From positions 1 through 5,176 of the forward strand of contig QHXL01000308.1 of the NCBI GenBank assembly GCA_003222935.1: a DNA stretch of 5,176 nt, written 5' to 3'. The notes below the pieces were generated by a model. That model had not been told where the DNA came from, searched no databases, and saw only the letters and a list, made by a program, of their open reading frames with translations. This document shows positions 1 to 5,176 of this stretch, one piece after another (the first letter of the stretch is position 1; each line of letters begins with the position of its first letter). The position numbers and the translations under genes are program-made. The stretch is from Acidobacteriota bacterium. GTDB lineage: Bacteria; Acidobacteriota; Blastocatellia; Pyrinomonadales; Pyrinomonadaceae.

Positions 1-1938
1 CGCGACGGGCTGCTCTTCGCCTCCTGCAATCCCAACGGTCCATAATCCCGGCGTGCCCCGACCCTTCGAATAAACAATCACTTTGCCGTCGGGTGAGGCA
101 AACGTTTCGAAGCCGCCCTGGCGAGTGATCTGAGTTGGTTCTCCACCCTCTGCCGGCATTCGCCAAATTTGAAAGTCGCCGCTGCGATTCGATGCGAAAT
201 AGATAAAGCGGCCGTCAGCGCTCCATGCAGGCAATATGTCACGAGCCGCGTTATTGATAAGCAGTCGAGGCTGTCCTCCGTCACTGCTAATAACGAAAAT
301 ATCATCCTTGCCTTCAGGCGTACGCCCGTAAGCGATAAACCTGCCATCGGGCGAAAACCGAGGACTACCAGCGCTCCCTGACGTGGTCAATTGCAGCGGG
401 CTTGAGCCGTCCGCATTGGTCACCCAAATCTCTGAATCGCCACTTCTATCCGATACGAAAGCTATCTTCTTACCGTCCTCCGAAATCTGCTGGCTATGAT
501 CCGAGCGGGCCGACGCGATGAGCTTCTTATTGCCATTCCCACTGGCAGACTGGTCGAGCCGCCAGATATTGACGTCTTCAGACTCCTCTACGTAAGCGAT
601 CCGTTTTCCATCAATTGACACAGCGGGACCATACGGATTCTTGCTGCTCGTCAAGATCGGAGCCGCCTCACCACCGTCCACCGAAATCTGCCAGAGATTT
701 GATACAGCCACATCGCCCCGGTTTGAGGAGAAGATGATGTGTTTTCCGTCCGCTGTCCACGTCAGACCTCTTATGTGACTCGCTTTGTCAAAGGTCAAAC
801 GGCGAGGCAATGAGTTCCCGTTAACTAAGACAATATATAGATCCTTGTCGCCCATGCCCGACTGCACGTAGGCAATGAATTTTCCATCAGGCGAAAAATG
901 AGGCTCCTGGTCCACCAGATCATCGGGCGGCGTGGTAAGACGTTGTTTCGCGCCGTTCTCGGAGTTCACGAGAAAGATCCCAGTTCTCGGGCTGGACGAA
1001 TCAGTGTCGGCAACAGCAATCGTCTTCCCGTCCGGCGAAAGTGAGAAGCTTGTGCCTCCCGACCTAACCTCCGCAATCTTGCGCTCAGCGCCGCCCAACG
1101 CAGGCACCTCGTAAATCACACTCGTCTCGGGGAAGGAGCGAAAGTAGGCCACATGTTTTCCATCAGGGAAAAAAAGAGGGAAGAGGGCATCCTTTTCGCC
1201 CCGGGTTAAGCGGACTGGTTCGCCTGTACCGACGAGTCGAACATACACATCCAGCACCTCACCTTCGCCGCCGTTCCAGGCGAAGGCGATCTGTTTGCCG
1301 TCGGGTGAAAATGAAGGAAGAGTTTCGCGACCTGGCAGGCTGGAAAAAGGAGTGACATTGGAGACGCGGATGATTTTGGGTTCGACTCGAGTGAACCATT
1401 TCTGGAACGCGACAAGTCCGATCATCGCGAAAGTAACAACACCAAGTACGAGCCAAAGCCATCCGGGTACAGTTGTCCTTTTCTGTCCCTCGCCTAAACT
1501 AAGCGCCGCGGTTGCGATCACCGGGGTTTCAGTCAGGGAAATAGTTTCCTGCACCTGTATTCGTGTTCGCGTTTGTTCCTCGACAACGAGCAGGTTGGCC
1601 CTCGGACTCTTTATTACTTCCGGCAAAAATCGATAACCGCGTTTCGGAAGAGTCTCGATGAACTTGTCTACGCCTTCATCTCCTACACCCAGTTTCTTTC
1701 GCAACCAGGAGACATTGCGCGTTAGCGTTCCATCTTCGACAAAAGTCTCCTTCCAGATTTTTTCGTGCAGCTCATCCTTTTCCAGAACGCGCCCGGCGTT
1801 CTCTACCAGGGTGAGCAGCAGTTCGAATTCCTTTGGCGTTAACGGAATTAGTTCCTCGCCACGCCACAGCCGACGCTTCTCGGCGTCGAGATAGAAACCG
1901 CCGAATTCATAAGACTCGTTTGATTGAGGGTCTTTCAC
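1..1938 (-). CDS. Membrane-anchored winged-helix regulator with PD40/TolB-like beta-propeller (3' end missing)
   Basis: The reading frame is open for 646 codons from a GTG at 1938 to the window edge, so the C-terminus is missing. An in-frame TAG at 1974-1972 leaves this GTG as the only ordinary start; the Shine-Dalgarno sequence is weak. Residues 10-105 match an OmpR/PhoB-type winged helix: LTPKEFELLLTL, a recognition-helix stretch VEDGTLTRNVSWLRKKLG (67-84), and the wing signature LPKRGYRF (97-104). Residues about 158-181 (WLWLVLGVVTFAMIGLVAF) form one transmembrane helix. From about residue 190 onward at least ten PD40 repeats of the form FSPDGKxIAY recur every 42-48 residues, with the K/R of the motif near 215, 261, 305, 353, 399, 445, 490, 533, 577 and 619. 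This is the CadC-like layout: cytoplasmic DNA-binding domain, membrane anchor, and a presumably extracytoplasmic propeller that may sense a ligand or protein. Such genes are frequent in Acidobacteriota. The ligand and target promoters cannot be read from the sequence. Confidence 0.93.
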   Translation of the reverse strand, partial: MKDPQSNESYEFGGFYLDAEKRRLWRGEELIPLTPKEFELLLTLVENAGRVLEKDELHEKIWKETFVEDGTLTRNVSWLRKKLGVGDEGVDKFIETLPKRGYRFLPEVIKSPRANLLVVEEQTRTRIQVQETISLTETPVIATAALSLGEGQKRTTVPGWLWLVLGVVTFAMIGLVAFQKWFTRVEPKIIRVSNVTPFSSLPGRETLPSFSPDGKQIAFAWNGGEGEVLDVYVRLVGTGEPVRLTRGEKDALFPLFFPDGKHVAYFRSFPETSVIYEVPALGGAERKIAEVRSGGTSFSLSPDGKTIAVADTDSSSPRTGIFLVNSENGAKQRLTTPPDDLVDQEPHFSPDGKFIAYVQSGMGDKDLYIVLVNGNSLPRRLTFDKASHIRGLTWTADGKHIIFSSNRGDVAVSNLWQISVDGGEAAPILTSSKNPYGPAVSIDGKRIAYVEESEDVNIWRLDQSASGNGNKKLIASARSDHSQQISEDGKKIAFVSDRSGDSEIWVTNADGSSPLQLTTSGSAGSPRFSPDGRFIAYGRTPEGKDDIFVISSDGGQPRLLINNAARDILPAWSADGRFIYFASNRSGDFQIWRMPAEGGEPTQITRQGGFETFASPDGKVIVYSKGRGTPGLWTVGIAGGEEQPVA

Positions 1939-2064
1939 GCTATCCGAACTCTTATCCGAAATATTTTCCGGCTAATTATCAGGACTTTTTCTACCGAAGC
2001 TTGTAAACCAGCGGCCGTCGAGGAAAGAACTGGTTTGAATGGGTTGACTGCAAAGTGATAACAG
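1939..2064. promoter_or_regulatory. Divergent intergenic region between the regulator and the small HTH gene
   Basis: This 126-bp spacer must carry the start signals of the minus-strand regulator gene and of the plus-strand small gene. I see no convincing pair of -35 and -10 boxes for either. It holds two TATCCGAA copies (1941-1948 and 1953-1960) next to the GTG start, and a 7-bp inverted repeat AAACCAG/CTGGTTT (2005-2011 and 2030-2036). A TTGACT at 2044-2049 resembles a -35 box but has no -10 box at the right distance before the 2065 start. The regulatory role follows from the divergent layout only. Confidence 0.45.
1941..1960 (-). repeat. Two 8-bp direct repeats (TTCGGATA on the minus strand), 12-bp period
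   Basis: On the minus strand TTCGGATA occurs twice with a 12-bp period, the second copy ending 2 nt before the GTG start of the winged-helix gene. OmpR/PhoB-type winged helices commonly bind direct repeats about one helical turn apart, so an autoregulatory operator is conceivable. The repeats are short and could be chance. Being so close to the start codon, they would probably lie in the leader of the transcript. Confidence 0.3.
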
Positions 2065-2388
2065 ATGGAAATCAAACGCACAACCGAAATCCTGGTCGAA
2101 ACTGAACGCCGGTTGGTAGTTCATCAACCGGAACATGTCGAACACATTGTTTGTTCGAGTTGCAACGAACTGATGGTCACAACAGAACAGGCGGCCATCA
2201 TTTTGGACCTCAGTCACCGCGCCATCTATCAACTGGTTGAGAACGGCACCGCCCATTTTGCCGAGACTGATACTGGCGTCTTGTTCGTGTGCCCGAACTC
2301 TCTCGCTTGTTGTGAGGCGACCACAAGCGAAAGAGGCGCATGCAAAAGCCAACTGGGTGGCGATGAAGTCAGTACTGAAACGCGGTAG
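2065..2388 (+). CDS. Small CxxC and helix-turn-helix (excisionase/MerR-like) protein
   Basis: This 107-residue protein starts at ATG 2065 behind only a weak purine stretch. Residues 1-20 (MEIKRTTEILVETERRLVVH) form a predicted beta-strand opening. C30-S-S-C33 is a possible metal-binding or redox pair. Residues 37-79 read MVTTEQAAIILDLSHRAIYQLVENG followed by HFAETDTGVLFVCPNSL, the pattern of an excisionase/MerR-like helix-turn-helix with a short wing. I recall similar short proteins, with the same strand-CxxC-HTH order and ending near the 'CxNSL' motif, in Acidobacteriota; their function is unknown to me. Only one CxxC is present, so zinc binding would need further ligands or a dimer. The C-terminal tail (81-107) looks low in structure, and residues 98-107 plus the TAG stop are encoded by the left arm of a large inverted repeat, so the native end may have been altered. 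A DNA-binding role is inferred from the fold pattern alone. Confidence 0.8.
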   Translation: MEIKRTTEILVETERRLVVHQPEHVEHIVCSSCNELMVTTEQAAIILDLSHRAIYQLVENGTAHFAETDTGVLFVCPNSLACCEATTSERGACKSQLGGDEVSTETR

Positions 2389-2470
2389 CGTCGGGTTGCT
2401 CTACGACTTCAGCCCAATAATTTTCAAAGGACCCGACACTACCGCGTTTCGGTACTGACTTCATCGCCAC
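2357..2470. repeat. Large imperfect inverted repeat (40-bp arms, 34-nt loop), MITE/REP-like
   Basis: Bases 2357-2396 are repeated in reverse complement at 2431-2470, 38 of 40 positions matching. The two differences are at 2376/2451 (T opposite G, a wobble in plus-strand RNA) and 2389/2438 (C opposite A). The loop (2397-2430) is AT-richer than the arms. The outer ends read GTGGCGATGAAG and CTTCATCGCCAC; the inner ends read GTAGCGTCGGGT and ACCCGACACTAC. The left arm overlaps the end of the small helix-turn-helix gene and the right arm ends 42 bp before the next start codon. No obvious target-site duplication flanks it and no T-run follows it, so it is neither a textbook insertion nor a textbook intrinsic terminator. 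A non-autonomous mobile element, a REP-like palindrome, or a hairpin protecting or ending the transcript are all possible. Confidence 0.85.
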
Positions 2471-2503
2471 GAGAGCAAGCGATTAGCACTCAATTTTGAA
2501 AGT

Positions 2504-2510
2504 GAGAGAA
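2504..2510 (+). promoter_or_regulatory. Ribosome binding site of the 478-residue protein gene
   Basis: The purine stretch GAGAGAA lies 2 nt before ATG 2513, with its GAGA core 5 nt from the start codon. This supports the 2513 start, which also places a signal peptide at the very N-terminus. It lies downstream of the large inverted repeat, so translation of this gene does not require the hairpin. Confidence 0.6.
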
Positions 2511-2512
2511 GC

Positions 2513-3949
2513 ATGAAACAAACGATCCATTTGCCGCGCACGGTATCGACCGGAACATTCTTAACCTTGATTGTCTTGACATGCTTCTCGTATGGGCGGG
2601 CGGAGGTGATTCCGCAAGCCTGCATCCAGCCGAATCATCAGACCATAACAGAGACTTTGGCCTCATCTCAGGCGGTGGGCGCAACCTCTCTCAGCTTCAC
2701 CAGCGGCAACATGACGCCTGACTGGGCGAGCCTCGTTGTTAATCCAGGTGGTGCGACCGAGGAAAAATATGCGATCGCGCGCCGGGGGGGTGGGGGAGCC
2801 CTGCTCGGAATTTTTTCTCCGATTCCTCTTGCTTACGCGCACAGTGCTGGCGAGACGGTTTTAGTGACAACAGAAGTGGATGTGGTTTTCGGGTACACGA
2901 ATACGAGCAACGTCAGCGCCAACTTACCTAGAGGAATATCGTCACACAATTTCTTTTCTCCAGGGCCTATAGTGTACAGCCAGCAAATAAACACTTTCCT
3001 TCCCGGCATTCATGGCAACGCCTTTACGATTAAATTTGGGGCGATTCCACCAGGCGTTTTTTGGTTCCTGGACACCACCCAATTGAATGTCACCAACGCC
3101 ACGCCTCAGTGTTCAACCATAACGTACCAGGGGCGACTCAGCGACGGCGGTACCACCACGAATGGAAACTACGATCTACAGTTCGTGGCTTATGACACAG
3201 TGACGAACGGTACAGCCCAGACCGATCTCATTACGGTTAGTAATGTGGAGGTAACAACTGGCGTCTTCACCGTGCCACTGTTTTTCAGCAGCACCTTTAC
3301 AAACAACCTCAAAGCTCGATTCTTCGAAATCGGTGTCAGGCCCAGCGGTGGTGCAGGTGCGTTCACGATCCTTGCTCCTCGCCAGCCAATCACCGACGTG
3401 CCGTTTGCTATTAATGCGCTGTACGCACTCAGCGCAACCAATGCCATCAACGCGCAGACCGCACTTAACGCGACCAATGCAGGCAACGCCGTGCAGCTTG
3501 GTGGCGTCGCGGCGAGTTTGTATCTCAAGAACAATGGCAACGCCGCTATCAGCGGTGACTTGCAAGCAACCGGCGATGTCGGTGTCGGCAAAAACCTGAT
3601 TGTTACAGGAACAATTTCCAGCTCGTGTCGAACTGGATTCACCGCCTTGGCGGGCGGCCGCCTCTGCGTGTCGGCGATGCAGCCGGCGGCACTTTTCTAT
3701 ACAGCAACCGGCGCAATTCAAACCTGCAAAAACATGCAGGCTCGCGTCGGCAACAGCGCGGACGTAATGCTGACGTTTTCTGATAGCGCCTTCAACTATT
3801 TTGATGGATTAGCGCAAGGTTGGCTGGCCGACCATTTCAGCGAGAACCTCTGGGGAACCTGGTCCACCCCTACTGTGATACCCGACTTTGACGGTCCGCC
3901 GTTGAATGTTCACAACGGTGCGTCACTCCCGTACCGCTGTGTGTACTAA
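2513..3949 (+). CDS. Secreted mosaic surface protein with YQGRL module, stalk and cysteine-containing C-terminal domain
   Basis: This complete 478-residue protein starts with a signal peptide: KQ near the start, hydrophobic core TFLTLIVLTCFSYG, probable cleavage after GRA at 30. Residues about 46-120 resemble a small beta-rich module (GATSLSF, ATEEKYAI, FSPIPLAYAHSAGETVLV) seen in bacterial and phage surface proteins. Residues 122-200 form a region I do not recognise. Residues 202-300 begin with ITYQGRLSDGG and continue through NGNYDLQFVAYD to APRQPITDVPFAI, a module common in secreted proteins of Acidobacteriota, Planctomycetes and relatives. Residues 301-326 are an Ala/Asn/Thr-rich stalk (ALSATNAINAQ, ALNATNAGNA) leading to VQLGGVAASLYLKNN and ISGDLQATGDVGVGKNLIVTGT, reminiscent of fibre shafts. 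The last 107 residues have Cys372, 385, 405 and 476, GRLCV, GWLADHF, DFDGP and a YRCVY end, suggesting a disulfide-stabilised, possibly lectin-like head. The gene lies 19 bp ahead of another secreted-protein gene. Binding target unknown. Confidence 0.88.
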   Translation: MKQTIHLPRTVSTGTFLTLIVLTCFSYGRAEVIPQACIQPNHQTITETLASSQAVGATSLSFTSGNMTPDWASLVVNPGGATEEKYAIARRGGGGALLGIFSPIPLAYAHSAGETVLVTTEVDVVFGYTNTSNVSANLPRGISSHNFFSPGPIVYSQQINTFLPGIHGNAFTIKFGAIPPGVFWFLDTTQLNVTNATPQCSTITYQGRLSDGGTTTNGNYDLQFVAYDTVTNGTAQTDLITVSNVEVTTGVFTVPLFFSSTFTNNLKARFFEIGVRPSGGAGAFTILAPRQPITDVPFAINALYALSATNAINAQTALNATNAGNAVQLGGVAASLYLKNNGNAAISGDLQATGDVGVGKNLIVTGTISSSCRTGFTALAGGRLCVSAMQPAALFYTATGAIQTCKNMQARVGNSADVMLTFSDSAFNYFDGLAQGWLADHFSENLWGTWSTPTVIPDFDGPPLNVHNGASLPYRCVY

Positions 3950-3959
3950 GCGAGAGTTC

Positions 3960-3963
3960 GAGG
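3960..3963 (+). promoter_or_regulatory. Shine-Dalgarno GAGG for the downstream secreted-protein gene
   Basis: GAGG sits 5 nt before ATG 3969, inside the 19-bp gap after the TAA of the preceding gene. It fixes the start at 3969, and the short gap without a terminator argues that the two secreted-protein genes share a transcript. Confidence 0.65.
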
Positions 3964-3968
3964 AACAT

Positions 3969-5176
3969 ATGAGACAGACAGCAATCATTACATCGTTACT
4001 CGTACGGGCTTGCGACCAATTAGGACTCCGCCTGTCCCTTCACGCCCTGTTGATCTGTTTCCTGTTTGGGCTGAGTGTTCAGGCCCAACAGATCACGCAG
4101 TCTGTTGTTGCCGGCGGTGGTGGCAAGAGTGCCGCCGAAACACAACAGGTCGAAGGCACGATCGGGCAGAGTATCGTGGGCACCTCGAGTGGCGGTGTGT
4201 TCAAGATCGAAGGTGGCTTCTGGCCGAGTGGTCCGATTGCGACCGTCTCTTCTGTGTCGCTTGATTCTGTCAGCGGAATCTATGGCGGGACGGTCACCCT
4301 GAAAGCAACGCTGTCGGCGAGTGGCGCCGGACTTAACGGTAAGCTGATCTCCTTCACTCTCAATGGCGCCGCTGTAGGATCTGCTACGACCGGTAATGAT
4401 GGAGTTGCGACATTAAGTAATGTCAGTCTCAGCGGTGTTAACGCCGGCGTCTATCCCGGAGCAGTGTCAGCCCAATTTGCGGGTAACGCAGAGTTAAGTG
4501 CGAGTAATGGTTCCGGGCTGCTGACAGTAGAGAAGGCAAATCAGATCATCACCTTTGCTGCCCTGGGAAACCAGACGGTTGGAGCACCGCCTTTCACTGT
4601 CAGTGCAACAGCCTCATCTGGTCTGCCGGTTACATTCAGTATTGAATCAGGGCCGGCAAGTCTCATCGGGAATACTGTGACAATCAACGGCGCGGGAACT
4701 GTTGTGGTACGCGCAACGCAGGCAGGTGAAGGGAATTACAATGCAGCCACCCCGGTGGACCAACCCTTTGAGGTGGTTACGGACACGCCGTGCAATAAGG
4801 TAAATGTGGCCCTGGCGTCGCTCGGGGCGACTGCAATCGCATCCTCGGCGTACAACGGAAACTATCCAGCAATCGGTGTGATTGACGGCGAGCATGATGG
4901 CAACAACTGGGGTCTTGGTGGAGGATGGAACGATGCCACGGCGGGAGTGTTTCCGGATAGCGTCCAGGTGCTCTTCGCGGGCGCTAAGAAGATCCACGAG
5001 ATCGTGGTCTACACGCTCAAGGATGACTTCAACTCCGGCAGCGCTGTGAATGAGGAGACGCAATTCACGAAATACGGAACCACGGCCTTCCAGGTGCAAT
5101 ATTGGAATGGAACGGAGTTTGTGGATGTGCCCGGTGGTGTGGTGACTGGCAACAACCAGGTAGAACGTCGGTTTAG
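3969..5176 (+). CDS. Secreted multidomain protein with Ig-like modules and discoidin-like domain (3' end missing)
   Basis: The frame is open for 402 codons from ATG 3969 to the right edge, with a GAGG ribosome site 5 nt upstream. Residues 1-39 form a long signal peptide: polar start with R13 and R21, hydrophobic core LHALLICFLFGLSV, cleavage likely after VQA. Residues 40-88 (QSVVAGGGGKSA, VEGTIGQSIVGTSSGGVF, IEGGFWPSGP) are an N-terminal module common in secreted Acidobacteriota proteins. Residues about 92-188 look like a bacterial Ig-like domain (GIYGGTVTLKATLSASGAGL through AGNAELSAS). Residues 190-270 (ANQIITFAALGNQTVGAPPF to GEGNYNAATPVDQPFEVV) match the MBG/Ig-like repeats of bacterial adhesins. 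From about 278 the sequence NVALASLGATAIASSAYNGN, then VIDGEHDGNNWG, DSVQVLFAGAKKIHEIVVYT and FQVQYWNGTEFVDV has the order of an F5/8 type C (discoidin, CBM32-like) domain, often a carbohydrate binder. More domains or an anchoring signal may follow beyond the window. Confidence 0.9.
   Translation, partial: MRQTAIITSLLVRACDQLGLRLSLHALLICFLFGLSVQAQQITQSVVAGGGGKSAAETQQVEGTIGQSIVGTSSGGVFKIEGGFWPSGPIATVSSVSLDSVSGIYGGTVTLKATLSASGAGLNGKLISFTLNGAAVGSATTGNDGVATLSNVSLSGVNAGVYPGAVSAQFAGNAELSASNGSGLLTVEKANQIITFAALGNQTVGAPPFTVSATASSGLPVTFSIESGPASLIGNTVTINGAGTVVVRATQAGEGNYNAATPVDQPFEVVTDTPCNKVNVALASLGATAIASSAYNGNYPAIGVIDGEHDGNNWGLGGGWNDATAGVFPDSVQVLFAGAKKIHEIVVYTLKDDFNSGSAVNEETQFTKYGTTAFQVQYWNGTEFVDVPGGVVTGNNQVERRF

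Noticed and set aside
1..1200. Recurring TTTNCCGTCNGGCGAA-like strings as a DNA repeat array
   Set aside because: They are in frame and encode the FSPDGK motif of the PD40 blades at 42-48-residue spacing, so protein repeats explain them.
1295..1894. Plus-strand open frames within the regulator gene (1295-1636, 1658-1894)
   Set aside because: The minus strand encodes an uninterrupted winged helix, membrane helix and PD40 repeats across these bases, so these are shadows.
1972..2352. Minus-strand open frame of 126 codons opposite the small HTH gene
   Set aside because: It is antisense to a protein with a recognisable HTH and CxxC pattern, and it has no family resemblance of its own.
2237..2458. 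Plus-strand open frame reading through the inverted repeat
   Set aside because: It overlaps the HTH gene in another frame, and its product from the palindrome has no coding character.
2357..2470. Inverted repeat as a CRISPR unit or a classical intrinsic terminator
   Set aside because: There is only one pair of arms with no regular spacers, so it is not CRISPR. There is no T-run after the right arm and the stem is much longer than usual, so a simple intrinsic terminator is not supported, though some effect on transcript ends remains possible.
3176..3721. Minus-strand open frames of 181 and 150 codons (3176-3721 and 3190-3642) opposite the secreted protein
   Set aside because: They lie wholly inside a well-supported plus-strand gene with signal peptide and recognisable modules. 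Their translations show no domain pattern and reflect the Ala/Asn/Thr-rich coding of the other strand.
4647..5099. Minus-strand open frame of 150 codons opposite the discoidin-like domain
   Set aside because: The plus frame gives a clear F5/8 type C pattern over the same bases; the minus translation has no recognisable motif.

Overview
The window looks like chromosomal DNA of an Acidobacteriota-type bacterium, most likely near class Blastocatellia. This is inferred from gene style, not from a marker gene. Three traits suggest it: a membrane-anchored winged-helix regulator carrying a TolB/PD40-type propeller, a small CxxC plus helix-turn-helix protein of a type I associate with these bacteria, and long secreted mosaic proteins with YQGRL and GGFWP modules. 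There is no rRNA, tRNA, CRISPR array, transposase or phage structural operon.

Layout: Bases 1-1938 (minus strand) hold most of a gene for a CadC-like protein: N-terminal winged helix, one transmembrane helix, then at least ten PD40 repeats. The gene runs off the left edge in frame. A 126-bp divergent intergenic region (1939-2064) contains a short direct repeat and a weak inverted repeat. Bases 2065-2388 (plus strand) encode a 107-residue protein with a CxxC pair and an excisionase/MerR-like helix-turn-helix. Its last ten codons and stop lie inside a large imperfect inverted repeat (2357-2470, two 40-bp arms with 2 mismatches around a 34-nt loop), the strongest non-coding signal in the window. 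Bases 2513-3949 (plus) encode a 478-residue secreted protein with a stalk-like low-complexity segment and a cysteine-containing C-terminal domain. After a 19-bp gap, 3969-5176 (plus) encodes a second secreted protein with Ig-like modules and a discoidin-like (F5/8 type C) domain, cut by the right edge.

How the parts may fit: the two secreted proteins are closely spaced and probably co-transcribed, and both look like cell-surface or extracellular binding proteins. The minus-strand regulator is divergent and could sense an envelope signal, but nothing in the sequence proves that it controls the plus-strand genes. The inverted repeat separates the small helix-turn-helix gene from the surface-protein pair and could shape transcript ends or mark a past insertion. 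No clearly new multi-gene system is demonstrated. The repeat at the 3' end of the small gene and the unassigned domains of the 478-residue protein deserve a second look most.
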